Positions 36,320 to 46,900 of a DNA stretch of 64,000 nt are shown piece by piece. A program made the translations under genes and the position numbers. Below the pieces are notes generated by a model. That model searched no databases. It saw only the letters and a list, made by a program, of their open reading frames with translations, and was not told the origin of the DNA. The DNA is from Chryseobacterium gleum. Its GTDB lineage: Bacteria > Bacteroidota > Bacteroidia > Flavobacteriales_D > Crocinitomicaceae. Within the stretch, counting starts at the first letter, position 1. Every line of letters starts with the position of its first letter. The DNA is taken from positions 186,001-250,000 of the forward strand of contig CAMDAH010000001.1 of the NCBI GenBank assembly GCA_945888625.1, given 5' to 3'.

Positions 36320-39300
36320 ATGATTAAAGTTTCCTTTACCATTTTGTTTTTATTTGCGTTAAATTTCATTTACAGCCAAGTAAAGATAAATGAGTATTCT
36401 TGTTCTAATTTGGCTGGGCCAACGGACGCTTATGGCGAAAGTGAAGATTGGATAGAGTTGTTAAATACAACCGCGGGGCCTATTAATTTAACGGGTTGGT
36501 ATTTGTCCGATAAGGCAATGAACCTTACCAAATGGCTTATTCCAAGTGGTTCTATTTCTGCAAATGGCTTTAAAATGGTATTTTGTTCCAAAAGAAACTT
36601 AGTAAATGGAAATGAGTATCATCCCAACTTTAACCTTTCTCAGACGGAAGGAGATTGGATTATTTTAACTAATCCCTCCTTGGTGGTGGTGGACTCATTC
36701 AAAATTGTTCACATGACAAAATCCAATCATTCTGTCGGTCGAACGACCAATGGCGCGGCAACATTTAGTTTGTTTACGACTCCTACGCCCAACGCGAATA
36801 ATAGCGGTGCAGTTAATTTCTACACGCCAACACCTGTTTTTAATTTGCAAGCAGGGTTTTATCCCGCGGCACAGTCTATTACGATTACCTGTCCTGACCC
36901 TAGCGCGACCATTCGGTATACCCTAGATGGCTCTGACCCTGTCGTTACTTCTCCAATTTATTCAGCGCCGATACCAATAGCAACCACAAAAGTGATAAGA
37001 GCCGCGGCATTTAGTAGCAATTTACCTTCTTTCACCGCGACAAACACTTATTTTATAAATGTGAACCATTCCATACCAGTTGTTTCTGTTTCTGGTCAAG
37101 GCGTATATACCTTGCTCCAAGGATCGCAAATTACCCCTGTTGGCTCCTTCGAATTGTTTGAGGAAAACGGCGTTTTTATTGATGAGGGACAAGGAGATTT
37201 TAATGAGCATGGGAATGATTCTTGGGGTTATCCTCAAAGAGGATTTGACTTTATTTTGAGAGATGAATTTGGTTATAATGGAGATTTAGAACATGTTATT
37301 TTTCCGGAAAAAGCAAGAGATAATTTCCAACGTTTAATCTTAAAGCCTGCCGCAAGTGATAATTATCCATTTGAAAATGGGGCGCATATTCGTGATGCTT
37401 TTATTCATGAACTATCTATTAAAGCTGACATGAAATTAGATGAGCGAACGTGGAGACCCTGTGTGATCTATCTGAATGGACAGTATTGGGGCGTTTATGA
37501 ATTAAGGGAAAAAGTAGACGATGCTGATTATACTGACTTTTACTATAATCAAGATAAATTCAACTTATACTATTTAAAAACTTGGGGAGGCACATGGGAA
37601 GACTATGGTGCGCCTAATGCCCTGCCGGATTGGAACAACCTAAAAAATTATATTGCTACTAACAGCATGGCTAACCCAAGCAATTTTAATTATGTCGATA
37701 GTTTACTGAATTGGGAATCGCTTTGTGATTATTTTATGATAAACTCCTATGTTGTTAATCAAGATTGGCTGAATTGGAATACCTCTTGGTGGAGAGGACT
37801 CGATACAACTGGCGATAAGAAAAAGTGGCGTTATTCGCTTTGGGATATGGATGCTACTTTTGGTCACTATATCAATTATACGGGAATTCCAGATCCAAGC
37901 GCCAATGCAGACCCATGTAATGCCGAAAACTTGCCGAATCCCGGAGGCCAAGGACACACCGACATACTTCAAAAGCTTATTCTCGAAAATCCAGCAGTAG
38001 AACAATATTATATTACACGTTACATTGATTTGATAAACACCAATTTTTCTTGCGATACCATGATTATGCTTCTCGATAGTATGGTCAATGAAATCGCCCC
38101 TGAAATGACGGCACATTGTGCCAAATGGGGTGGGACATACGCCGGATGGCAGGCAAATGTACAAACATTGCGAGATTTTATCAATGCACGATGTCTTGCA
38201 TTGGCGCAAGGATTAATTGATTGTTATCAATTAAGTGGACCTTTTCCAGCCACTTTTAACGTTACGCCTGTAAACGCAGGAAAAATTAAAGTTAACTCGA
38301 TTTGGCCACAGGCTTATCCGTGGTCTACTACGTATTTTGGAGGAATAAACACCAATATTATTGCTCAGGCTAATCCGGGGTATATATTTAGTAATTGGAC
38401 TTATGTTACAGGGCCTCTTCTTTTTCCAATCGCACAAGACACAAATGGCGTGAACATTACTGGCCCCGAAACTATCGTGGCTGTATTTGTAGCGGATAAT
38501 CCTGATTTGGATGGCGATGGTTGTTTGAATGTGGATGAAATTGCAGCAGGTACAAATCCTAATAATCCCGACACTGACGGCGATGGTGAAAACGATTGTG
38601 CAGAAATAGGGGCTAATCCTTTGACGCCTTTGGATACGGATGGCGATGGAATTATTGATGCCTTAGATTCTTCTGTTGCCGATACAGATGGCGACGGGGT
38701 CAACGATGAAACTGACCCAGCGAATAATGACCCCTGTATTCCAAATCTTACATCACCAAACTGTGATTCTGATGGTGATGGATTAACCTATAGCCAAGAG
38801 ACAGCAGAAGGAACAAATCCGTCTAACCCTGATACTGATGGAGACGGTATATCGGATGGCGCTGAAGTAGCAAATGGGTCAAACCCTTTAGACCCTTGCG
38901 ATCCAGACGATTCCTTACCGCTTTGCCAAATAGATACAGACGCTGATGGTTTAACCGATGCTTATGAAGGCGTTTTAGGAACCGATCCTACCAATCCAGA
39001 TTCAGATGGCGATGGGTATAGTGATGGACAAGAAGTTACCAATGGTTCTGACCCATTAGATCCCTGCGATCCAGACGACACCTCCCCTAAGTGTGCAACA
39101 GGTATTCATATTCCTACAGCATTCTCCCCCAATGGCATTGGAAATGAGGCAAATAATGGCTATTCTATCATTGTTGGGTATGACATTGCGTCATTTACAT
39201 TCAATGTGTATGATCGATGGGGTAATTCGATGTATCAATCCAGTGCTAGAAATTTCGTTTGGGACGGAACTTATAAAGGATCAAATTGCAATGCGGGCGT

Positions 39301-39379
39301 TTATGCGTATATAATTGATGTTATTTATATGGATGGTAAGAAAGAAACCCTTTCTGGAAATATCACGCTAATTCGTTAA
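36320..39379 (+). CDS. T9SS type B surface protein with lamin-tail, chitobiase-like, CotH kinase and TSP3 repeats
   Basis: A 1019-residue secreted protein. Signal peptide 1-19 (then Gln); a lamin-tail domain (about 22-155); a chitobiase/FN3-like module (about 165-245, YTLDGSDP); a CotH-kinase domain (about 255-620) with the family motif W508-D-M-D511-A-T-F; Ca2+-binding thrombospondin type 3 repeats (about 730-905, many DxDxDG loops); and a gliding-motility type C-terminal sorting domain (about 925-1019, TAFSPNG...VYDRWGN). CotH kinases phosphorylate Ser in spore-coat proteins; here the substrate is unknown. The porP/sprF-type gene follows after one base, the usual partner of type B cargo. 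Confidence 0.92.
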   Translation: MIKVSFTILFLFALNFIYSQVKINEYSCSNLAGPTDAYGESEDWIELLNTTAGPINLTGWYLSDKAMNLTKWLIPSGSISANGFKMVFCSKRNLVNGNEYHPNFNLSQTEGDWIILTNPSLVVVDSFKIVHMTKSNHSVGRTTNGAATFSLFTTPTPNANNSGAVNFYTPTPVFNLQAGFYPAAQSITITCPDPSATIRYTLDGSDPVVTSPIYSAPIPIATTKVIRAAAFSSNLPSFTATNTYFINVNHSIPVVSVSGQGVYTLLQGSQITPVGSFELFEENGVFIDEGQGDFNEHGNDSWGYPQRGFDFILRDEFGYNGDLEHVIFPEKARDNFQRLILKPAASDNYPFENGAHIRDAFIHELSIKADMKLDERTWRPCVIYLNGQYWGVYELREKVDDADYTDFYYNQDKFNLYYLKTWGGTWEDYGAPNALPDWNNLKNYIATNSMANPSNFNYVDSLLNWESLCDYFMINSYVVNQDWLNWNTSWWRGLDTTGDKKKWRYSLWDMDATFGHYINYTGIPDPSANADPCNAENLPNPGGQGHTDILQKLILENPAVEQYYITRYIDLINTNFSCDTMIMLLDSMVNEIAPEMTAHCAKWGGTYAGWQANVQTLRDFINARCLALAQGLIDCYQLSGPFPATFNVTPVNAGKIKVNSIWPQAYPWSTTYFGGINTNIIAQANPGYIFSNWTYVTGPLLFPIAQDTNGVNITGPETIVAVFVADNPDLDGDGCLNVDEIAAGTNPNNPDTDGDGENDCAEIGANPLTPLDTDGDGIIDALDSSVADTDGDGVNDETDPANNDPCIPNLTSPNCDSDGDGLTYSQETAEGTNPSNPDTDGDGISDGAEVANGSNPLDPCDPDDSLPLCQIDTDADGLTDAYEGVLGTDPTNPDSDGDGYSDGQEVTNGSDPLDPCDPDDTSPKCATGIHIPTAFSPNGIGNEANNGYSIIVGYDIASFTFNVYDRWGNSMYQSSARNFVWDGTYKGSNCNAGVYAYIIDVIYMDGKKETLSGNITLIR

Positions 39380-39380
39380 G

Positions 39381-40406
39381 ATGCCCAAGTTCTTTTTAGG
39401 ATTTTTATTTACAATAATAAGCAGTCATCTTGTTGCTCAAGATTACCATTTTTCCCAATTTGACAAAGTTTTGATGGTACTAAATCCCGCTACTGTCGGA
39501 AATTTTGAAGGCTTCGAACGGCTTAGTATTCAAAATAGAAACCAATGGATCGGTGCCGGCACACAATTTACTACCACCATGGCTTCTGCCGAACTTACCT
39601 TTGGTAAAACAGCAAGAAAAAACGATCCGTTTGTTGGGTTAGGGATCTTATTCCTAAACGATGTGGGCGGCGACTCCAAATTCGGAATGACTGCAGGTGG
39701 TATCTCATTAAGTGGTAATCTACCCCTTTCAAAATCACACCGTTTATCCGCAGGAATTCAAACATCCTTTAACAATCGATCGGCTGATTTTTCTAATTTA
39801 TCCTTTTATTCTCAATGGAATGGAAGCGGATTTGATCCCAGTATTCCTATTGATGAACCGAACCAGTTGGCATCATTTAGTTATGTTGATGCAGGTTTAG
39901 GAATTCATTATATTTTTGATAAAAAGAGTAATTCCAGCAGTGGGGGGAAAGAATTGGTGTTTTCCAGCGGCTTCTTTATTCAACACATTAATCAACCCAA
40001 ATTGCGTTACAATGCTTTAACGCTAGATAGACTCAATGCAAAATATGGTTTATATGTATCGTCTAAATTAGGAATTAATACGGTTGCGGGTATTGAGCTG
40101 AAAGTAGCGCAATTTTTTCAGGGGCCTCATTACGAAGGACTCTATGGTTCTTTTTACCAGGTTAAACTCAAACGTGAATCAAAATCTACTGCTTTAAGAA
40201 ATGAGAAAAAACTAGGCGTCGGGTTTTATGTTAGGTCTTCCGGTGCACTCATACCTGCTTGCTTTTTAGACTTGGGTTACTTCCAAATGGGTGTTTCTTA
40301 CGACCAAGAATTAAGCAAACTTTCAAGGGCATATCGAAGTTCTTTAGAGTTTACATTTAGTTTTACAGCAACCAAAAAATCGTTTTTTTCAGGGAGAAAA
40401 CTATAA
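39381..40406 (+). CDS. PorP/SprF-family outer-membrane protein
   Basis: A 341-residue outer-membrane beta-barrel with signal peptide (1-19, VAQ) and the family N-terminus DYHFSQF...LNPATVGNF. PorP/SprF-like proteins secrete or anchor T9SS cargo that carries type B sorting domains. It starts one base after such a cargo gene, so it is probably its dedicated partner. The 3' end overlaps the convergent GH3-family gene by six bases. Confidence 0.92.
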   Translation: MPKFFLGFLFTIISSHLVAQDYHFSQFDKVLMVLNPATVGNFEGFERLSIQNRNQWIGAGTQFTTTMASAELTFGKTARKNDPFVGLGILFLNDVGGDSKFGMTAGGISLSGNLPLSKSHRLSAGIQTSFNNRSADFSNLSFYSQWNGSGFDPSIPIDEPNQLASFSYVDAGLGIHYIFDKKSNSSSGGKELVFSSGFFIQHINQPKLRYNALTLDRLNAKYGLYVSSKLGINTVAGIELKVAQFFQGPHYEGLYGSFYQVKLKRESKSTALRNEKKLGVGFYVRSSGALIPACFLDLGYFQMGVSYDQELSKLSRAYRSSLEFTFSFTATKKSFFSGRKL

Positions 40407-41927
40407 TTCTTTTTCTTTCAAAAAAGCTAACCAATCGTGTTTCTGTTCTTCATTTAAGATACAAGGCATTTTGTTTTGGCCACCTAATTTTCCCCGATAT
40501 GCCATAAATTGGTAGATTGTTCCCTCTGGTATAATGGTTATTTGTGGGTTTTTTAGAGTGTATTTCCGGGCTGATTTATAATCGTCATTAATTTTGCAAA
40601 GTTCGGCGTCGATTAAATTAATGAGCTGATTCGCGTCAGGATGTGGCTTATTGGATTCGATGAAAAAGTGATGGTATTGTTTTGTTAAATCCACAGAGAT
40701 GGTAAATTCAGCCTCTTCCATTAACCCTTTCTTCTTAATGTTTTTAAGCGCTGAATAGATATTATCTAGCGATAGATGCTCTCCACAAAGACTTAAGAAC
40801 TGCTTTATCCTTCCTGTAATGATAATTTCTTTTTCGGAAATATTCGTGAATCGCACCAAATCCCCCAGTAAATAACGCCAAAGCCCAGCGTTTGAAGTGA
40901 TAACCAATGCGTAGTCAATGCCCAGCTTTACTTCGCTTATCGTTATGGCGTTATGCTTTGAAATGAGTTCGCCCTCTTCATTAAAATAGTTCGAGTTGAA
41001 AGGAACGAATTCATAGAAAATGTTACTGTTTAAAAGGAGCTTCATGCTCGGTTTTTTACTATCTGTTTGGTAAGCAAAGTACCCTTCACTTGCTAAGTAA
41101 GTATCTAAAAGAAATACTTTTTTTCCACATATTTTTTTGAAGCGGTCTTCGTAGGGGGCCATGTAAACACCGCCGTGTACATACACTTGAAAGTTTGGCC
41201 AAATGTCATGAATATCTTTCAGTTGGTAATGGGAAATAATTCTTTCAAGAAGAATCAGGCACCAACTTGGAATGCCGGCGATCAATCCAATATTCCATTG
41301 CGGGGCTTTTTCAACAATCGCATCTATCTTTTCATTCCAATCTTTTATAGCTGCTATTTTTGCACCCGGTTTTGTAAATGGCTTAATAAGTACGGAAGCA
41401 TGTTTTTTTAAAATACCACTCAAATCACCTTCAATATGTTTGCCTGTTCTAACTAGTTTGGTTGTCCCTCCAAAAGCGAGCATGTTGGCATCAAAAAAAG
41501 AGTCGTCTAGAGCTAATTCATGTAAAACTGAAAATTGCATCAATGTCGTTTTTTGAAAAGATCGGATCATCTGAATAGAAACAGGTATACGCTTACTAGG
41601 TGAACCGGTGGTTCCAGAAGATAAAGCATAATATTTAATTTTTCCTTTCCAAGTTGTGTCTTTTTGACCTGCGATTGTTTTGTGTAGCCATTTATTGTAG
41701 AATTCGTCGTAGTCCGCTATGGGAACTAGCGTTTGGTATTCTGTAACTACATCAGGACGCGCAAGTATTTTAATGAAATTATGAAAAAAACCAAATTGAG
41801 TATGCTTTGCTGCAGAAAGTAAGTTTCGAAGAACGAGCAACTGATTTTTGTAATCGATGTTCTTTTTAATTATTCGTTTATGACTTATCTCAGCCGTAAT
41901 TTTGAAAATTCTTCCTATTATTTTCAT
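40401..41927 (-). CDS. GH3 auxin-responsive promoter family protein
   Basis: A 508-residue member of the GH3 family, acyl-adenylate-forming enzymes that in plants conjugate amino acids to hormones such as auxin. The ATP-binding signature YALSSGTTGSPSKRIP (about residues 100-115) and the later YLASEGYFAYQ and LSLCGEHLS motifs are typical. Bacteroidota homologues are common but their substrates are unknown. It is divergent from the universal stress protein gene. Confidence 0.88.
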   Translation of the reverse strand: MKIIGRIFKITAEISHKRIIKKNIDYKNQLLVLRNLLSAAKHTQFGFFHNFIKILARPDVVTEYQTLVPIADYDEFYNKWLHKTIAGQKDTTWKGKIKYYALSSGTTGSPSKRIPVSIQMIRSFQKTTLMQFSVLHELALDDSFFDANMLAFGGTTKLVRTGKHIEGDLSGILKKHASVLIKPFTKPGAKIAAIKDWNEKIDAIVEKAPQWNIGLIAGIPSWCLILLERIISHYQLKDIHDIWPNFQVYVHGGVYMAPYEDRFKKICGKKVFLLDTYLASEGYFAYQTDSKKPSMKLLLNSNIFYEFVPFNSNYFNEEGELISKHNAITISEVKLGIDYALVITSNAGLWRYLLGDLVRFTNISEKEIIITGRIKQFLSLCGEHLSLDNIYSALKNIKKKGLMEEAEFTISVDLTKQYHHFFIESNKPHPDANQLINLIDAELCKINDDYKSARKYTLKNPQITIIPEGTIYQFMAYRGKLGGQNKMPCILNEEQKHDWLAFLKEKEL

Positions 41928-41985
41928 TTTATTATTTTTATCATAAAATTAAGCAAGGTCTATCCGTAAAAATAATCAAAGAAAT

Positions 41986-42006
41986 AAAATAAGTTTTGCT
42001 TATTTT
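41986..42006. promoter_or_regulatory. inverted repeat between GH3 and usp genes
   Basis: AAAATAAG and CTTATTTT form a perfect 8-bp inverted repeat around TTTTG in the divergent intergenic region. It is AT-rich, so chance is possible, but its location upstream of the usp -7 box suits an operator. Confidence 0.35.
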
Positions 42007-42011
42007 TAACT

Positions 42012-42019
42012 TAAATTTG
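42012..42019 (+). promoter_or_regulatory. -7 box of the usp-fbp operon
   Basis: TAAATTTG fits TAnnTTTG and ends 14 bases before the universal stress protein ATG. The nearest TTTG (41995-41998) is only 13 bases upstream, shorter than the usual 19, so activator dependence is possible. Confidence 0.45.
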
Positions 42020-42033
42020 CATAAAAAAATAAA

Positions 42034-42855
42034 ATGAATCAAAAAACTTTCATTGTACCTCACGATTTTACTAATGCAGGAGACGTCGCTTTAAGTCATG
42101 CAGTCGCCATAGCAAAAATTGCAGGGACTATAATTCAACTCTTACATGTGGTGTCAGATGAGGACCAAATCAAAGAGGCAGCAGCAAAGTTGGATGAAAT
42201 AATAAGCCATTTCGCTGCTGAAAACGTAGAAATAATGCCTAATATTCGAATTGGAAATATATTCGAAGATATTGGTGATTTCGCTTCGGAACACCAAGCG
42301 GAGCTGATTTTTATGGGAACACATGGGGCGCACGGATGGCAGCATATTGTTGGCAGTAATGCACTAAGGGTAGTAACTCATTCTAATGTTCCGTTTATTA
42401 TAGTACAGGAAAAAGCAGTTAAGCCTGCCGGGTATGACGCGATCGTGGTGCCAATGGACTTAAACAAAGAAACCATGCAAAAGTTATCAATAGTCGCTAA
42501 CCTAGCAAAATATTTTAATTCAAAAGTTTACGTAGTTACACCAGCCGAGACAGATTCTTATCTAAAGTATCAACTGGAGTCAAATATTATTTTCGCTGAA
42601 AAATATTTCAAGGATTTGCATATTGAAATGACCTCCGCTATTTTACCAAGTGCAGGTTTCGACAAAGAAGTGGTGAAACATGCCGTTAGTGTAGATGCAG
42701 ATTTAATTGCTATTATGAATTTAAATAGAAATAGTTTTTTAAATGTTATCTCCTCAAATTATGAGCAATACATGATAACTAACGATGCACTTATCCCAAC
42801 ATTAATCGTAAATCCTATCGAGTCTAATACGATTTATGGCGCCTGGTTTGATTAA
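42034..42855 (+). CDS. tandem universal stress protein
   Basis: A 273-residue protein with two USP domains (about 1-130 and 140-273). The first ends in the nucleotide-binding style motif GTHGAHGWQHIVGSNALRVVTHSNVP (written in parts: GTHGAHG, VGSNALRV); the second is more diverged. USPs bind ATP or act in stress signalling. It is 18 bases before fbp, so the two likely share a message. Confidence 0.9.
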   Translation: MNQKTFIVPHDFTNAGDVALSHAVAIAKIAGTIIQLLHVVSDEDQIKEAAAKLDEIISHFAAENVEIMPNIRIGNIFEDIGDFASEHQAELIFMGTHGAHGWQHIVGSNALRVVTHSNVPFIIVQEKAVKPAGYDAIVVPMDLNKETMQKLSIVANLAKYFNSKVYVVTPAETDSYLKYQLESNIIFAEKYFKDLHIEMTSAILPSAGFDKEVVKHAVSVDADLIAIMNLNRNSFLNVISSNYEQYMITNDALIPTLIVNPIESNTIYGAWFD

Positions 42856-42873
42856 TCGTAAGCTAGTTTTTAA

Positions 42874-43872
42874 GTGATAAAACCCGTTTCATTTTCCCAA
42901 TTTATTCTTAGTGACGCCTCTATCGATCAAGAATTATTGTTGGTATTGCAAGGTATTGAAGAAGCAGCTAAAAGCGTTGCCTTGGAGGTGCGTCAGGCAG
43001 GTTTAGTTGACTACGTCCTTGGTGCACAAGGGGCTGATAATGTGCAAGGAGAAGCACAACAAAAACTTGATTTACTTGCCGATAAAATGTTTATTGCTTC
43101 GTTTGAAAAATGTGGTGCGGTTTGCGCAATTGCATCAGAAGAAAATGAGCATTCTGTTGAATTTGCCTCGGAAAAAGCAAAAAAAGCGCCTTACCTTGTT
43201 TTATTTGATCCCTTGGATGGGTCTAGTAACATTGATGTAAATGTATCCATAGGAACTATTTTCTCTATTTATAAAAGAATTTCTCAAGCAGAATCACCAG
43301 TCGAATTAATGGATTTCTTGCAGCCGGGAACGAAACAAGTTGCTGCTGGTTATATCTTGTATGGCCCTTCAACGATGTTTGTATTTTCTTCAGGTTTTGG
43401 TGTCAATGGTTTTACTTTAAACCCAACGTCAAATGTATTTTTCATGTCGCATCCAATGATGAAAATGCCTGAAAATGGACGTCTTTATGCTATGAATGAA
43501 GGAAATATTAACGACTGCGACAAAGGGTTGAAATCTTATATTGCTTACTGCCAAAGTAACGAAAACGACTTTGGGACACCGTATTCGGGTCGTTACATTG
43601 GTTCTTTGGTTGCAGACTTTCACCGCAATTTAATAAAGGGAGGGATATATATCTATCCGGCAGTAAAAGCCCATCCTGAAGGGCGCTTGCGTTTGTTGTA
43701 CGAATGTAATCCCTTGGCCTATATTGCTGAACAAGCTGGCGGAATGGCAACTACAGGCGGAGAAAGAATACTCGAGATTATTCCTAGCGCTTTGCATCAG
43801 CGTATTCCCTATTTTGTTGGATCAAAAAACATGGTTGAAAAAGCAATGAATTGCTTGGAGGTGAATAAATAA
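42874..43872 (+). CDS. fbp: class 1 fructose-1,6-bisphosphatase
   Basis: Gluconeogenic enzyme hydrolysing fructose 1,6-bisphosphate. The metal site FDPLDGSSNID (D112, D115) and the active-site motif GRLRLLYECNPLA with the following EQAGG are classic class 1. Length 332 is normal. The start used is a GTG; no better ATG is nearby. It follows the usp gene in a probable operon. Confidence 0.95.
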   Translation: MIKPVSFSQFILSDASIDQELLLVLQGIEEAAKSVALEVRQAGLVDYVLGAQGADNVQGEAQQKLDLLADKMFIASFEKCGAVCAIASEENEHSVEFASEKAKKAPYLVLFDPLDGSSNIDVNVSIGTIFSIYKRISQAESPVELMDFLQPGTKQVAAGYILYGPSTMFVFSSGFGVNGFTLNPTSNVFFMSHPMMKMPENGRLYAMNEGNINDCDKGLKSYIAYCQSNENDFGTPYSGRYIGSLVADFHRNLIKGGIYIYPAVKAHPEGRLRLLYECNPLAYIAEQAGGMATTGGERILEIIPSALHQRIPYFVGSKNMVEKAMNCLEVNK

Positions 43873-43894
43873 ATGCCTTTTAAGTACTAGTATC

Positions 43895-43925
43895 ATTGCC
43901 TCTTTGGTTAAATTAGGTAATTTTG
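43895..43925 (+). promoter_or_regulatory. mfd promoter
   Basis: ATTG at 43895-43898 (one mismatch to TTTG), a 19-base spacer and TAATTTTG at 43918-43925. Transcription would start near 43930, only a few bases before the ATG at 43935. Confidence 0.6.
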
Positions 43926-43934
43926 CGCCCACCA

Positions 43935-46900
43935 ATGGAACGGAAACAATTCCTGGATTTATTTAAATCACATCTTCCTATCGAACAAACTGCGCAAGCC
44001 TTGTTTCGAGCAGAAGCGCGCGTCCATTGGTCGGGAAATGTGGGTTCATCAAAAAGCATTTGCGCTTCATCGGTCGCTGATCAAGTCCCGGGACACCATG
44101 TTTTTATCTTAGGTGATAAAGAACAAGCAGCTTATTTTTTGAATGATTTACAAGGTCTATATCCTCAAGATAAACGCATTCTTTTTTTTCCTGCATCGTA
44201 TCGGGTTCCTTATCAATTGGAGGACACAGACAATGCCAATGTAGTTGCAAGATCGGAGGTACTAGCTAGAATCGCTAATGGAAGTAATACTTGGGTAATC
44301 ACCTATCCTGAAGCGCTTTTCGAAAAGGTACCCTCTCAAAAAATACTCGTTGAAAACACCTTCCGACTTGATGTTGGAAAATCATATTCAATCGATTTTA
44401 TAAATGAATTGCTGATTGAATACCAATTCGAGCGACTTGATTTTGTTTATGAGCCTGGCCAGTTTGCCATTCGTGGAGGAATCATCGATGTTTTTTCTTA
44501 TGCCAATGATTTCCCTTTTCGTATAGAGTTTTTTGGCGATGAGGTGGAGTCTATTCGTACTTTTGATGCCGCAAATCAATTGTCGCTTTCAAGTCATAAA
44601 TTTCTTTCTATCCTACCCAATATTCAAGGTCAAATGTCGCAGAATGGCGTAGCGTCTATCTTTTCATTCATTGGTGAAAATTCAACGGTATGGCTAAGTT
44701 CATTTGAACGCATTGAGTCTGCGCTGCATAAAGAGTTCGAAAAAGCAAAGGACATTTTTAAAAAACTAACGATTAGCAGGCCCGAATCTTCGCCAGAAGC
44801 ACTTTTTTTATCTCCGAGTGAATTTTTGAAAAATGTATCGAAGGTTCCGATCCTTGAATTTGGTCCGGATTATCATTTTCCACCATCCGATAAATTCGCC
44901 TTTAATTTTATTCCTCAGCCGAGTTTTAACAAGAATTTTGATTTGTTGTCAGCGGATCTAATTCAGAAGCAAAGCGAAACGTTCCAAAATATAATTTTTT
45001 CCAATCAGCCCAAACAAATTGAACGGCTTTTTCAAATTTTCGAGGATATTGGAGGTGGGGTTTCTTTTGAACCAATGGATCTCCCACTGCAGGAAGGATT
45101 TATTGCGCCGAATTTAAAATTAGTTTGCTATACCGATCATCAGATTTTTGAACGCTACAATCGTTTCCGATTAAAAGAAGGATTTAGTCAAGCAAAACAA
45201 GCCTTGACATTAAAAGAAATTTACAATCTTCAAAAAGGAGACTATGTGACGCATATTGACCATGGTGTCGGCCAGTTTTCGGGATTAGAAACGATTGATG
45301 TTAACGGAAAACCGCAAGAAGCGATTCGACTCCTTTATAAAGATGGAGATGTTTTGTATGTTGGTATCCATTCGTTGCATCGCATTTCTAAGTTTACTGG
45401 AAAGGATGGCTCCGTTCCTAAAATGAATAAATTAGGAACCCAAACTTGGACGACCTTAAAAAATAAAACGAAAAAGAAAATCAAGGAGTTGGCCTTTGAT
45501 TTAATTCAACTTTACGCCAAACGAAAGTCGCAACCCGGTTTTGCATTTGCTCCAGATAATTATCTTCAGAATGAATTGATTGCTTCGTTTATGTACGAAG
45601 ATACCCCGGATCAAAATAAAGCAACGTTGGATGTAATGAAAGACATGGAATCCGATACGCCGATGGATCGTTTGGTTTGTGGAGATGTTGGTTTCGGGAA
45701 GACAGAAGTGGCTATTCGAGCGGCATTTAAAGCGGTATGTGATAGTAAACAAGTTGCGATTTTAGTCCCAACGACTATATTGTCCATGCAGCATTATCGT
45801 ACTTTTAAGGAACGACTAAAAGATTTTCCCTGTAAAATTGATTTTATCAACCGATTCAAATCGGCAAAAAACACCACCGAAACATTAAAGAAATTGGCCA
45901 GTGGTCAAATTGACATTCTCATTGGCACCCATGCCTTGGTTGCTGAAAAAGTGAAATTCAAAGACTTGGGACTGATGATTATTGATGAAGAACAAAAATT
46001 TGGTGTTTCAGTAAAAGATAAATTAAAAACCATTCGAACGACGGTTGATACCCTTACGCTAACGGCGACACCGATTCCAAGAACCTTGCAATTTTCCTTA
46101 ATGGGCGCCCGCGATTTGAGTATAATCAATACTCCACCACCGAATAGGCAGCCTGTACTAACGGAAGTGATATCTTTTAATGAAGAAATTCTACGAGACG
46201 CTATTGCTTACGAAGTAACGCGCGGGGGACAGGTGTTTTTTGTCAATAACCGTCTTTCGAACATGAAGGAAATTTCTGGGATGATTCAACGACTTTGTCC
46301 AGGAGTTCGCATCGCAATTGGCCACGGACAAATGGATGGCACTCAATTGGAGAAGGTGATGATGGACTTTATTGATGGTAAATACGATGTGCTTCTTGCC
46401 ACCACGATTATTGAATCCGGCATTGATATTTCAAATGCCAATACCATCATTATCAATGATGCCAATCAATTTGGTTTAAGCGATTTGCACCAACTTCGTG
46501 GAAGGGTAGGTCGTTCGAATAAAAAAGGTTTTTGTTACCTGATTGCTCCCAAATTTAGTTTGCTAACTTCCGAAGCCAGGAAAAGACTAGAAGCATTAGT
46601 GCAATTTTCTGATCTAGGTTCAGGCTTCAATATCGCCATGAAAGACTTAGATATTCGTGGTGCTGGAAATATGTTAGGGGGCGAACAAAGCGGGTTTATT
46701 TCCGAAATCGGCTTTGAAATGTATCAAAAGATCTTGAATGAAGCCATGCAAGAATTAAAAGAAAGTGAGTTCAAGGAAATGTTTGACGAAAGAAATACCG
46801 ATACTTTCGGCAATTTTGTCCAGGATTGCATCTTTGAAAGCGATATGGAAGTGCGGATTCCAGATGATTATGTCAATAATGTTACTGAGCGCTTGAGTTT

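Noticed and set aside
37703-38209. Minus-strand 168-residue frame inside the CotH gene
   Set aside because: Overlaps the CotH domain, which has recognisable motifs in the sense frame.
38401-38703. Minus-strand 100-residue Ser/Pro-rich frame
   Set aside because: It is the antisense of the Asp/Gly-rich TSP3 repeats, whose codon pattern leaves that frame open.
38500-39090. Possible CRISPR or tandem DNA repeat
   Set aside because: The repetition is protein-level Ca2+-binding DxDxDG loops; unit lengths and sequences vary and no spacers exist.
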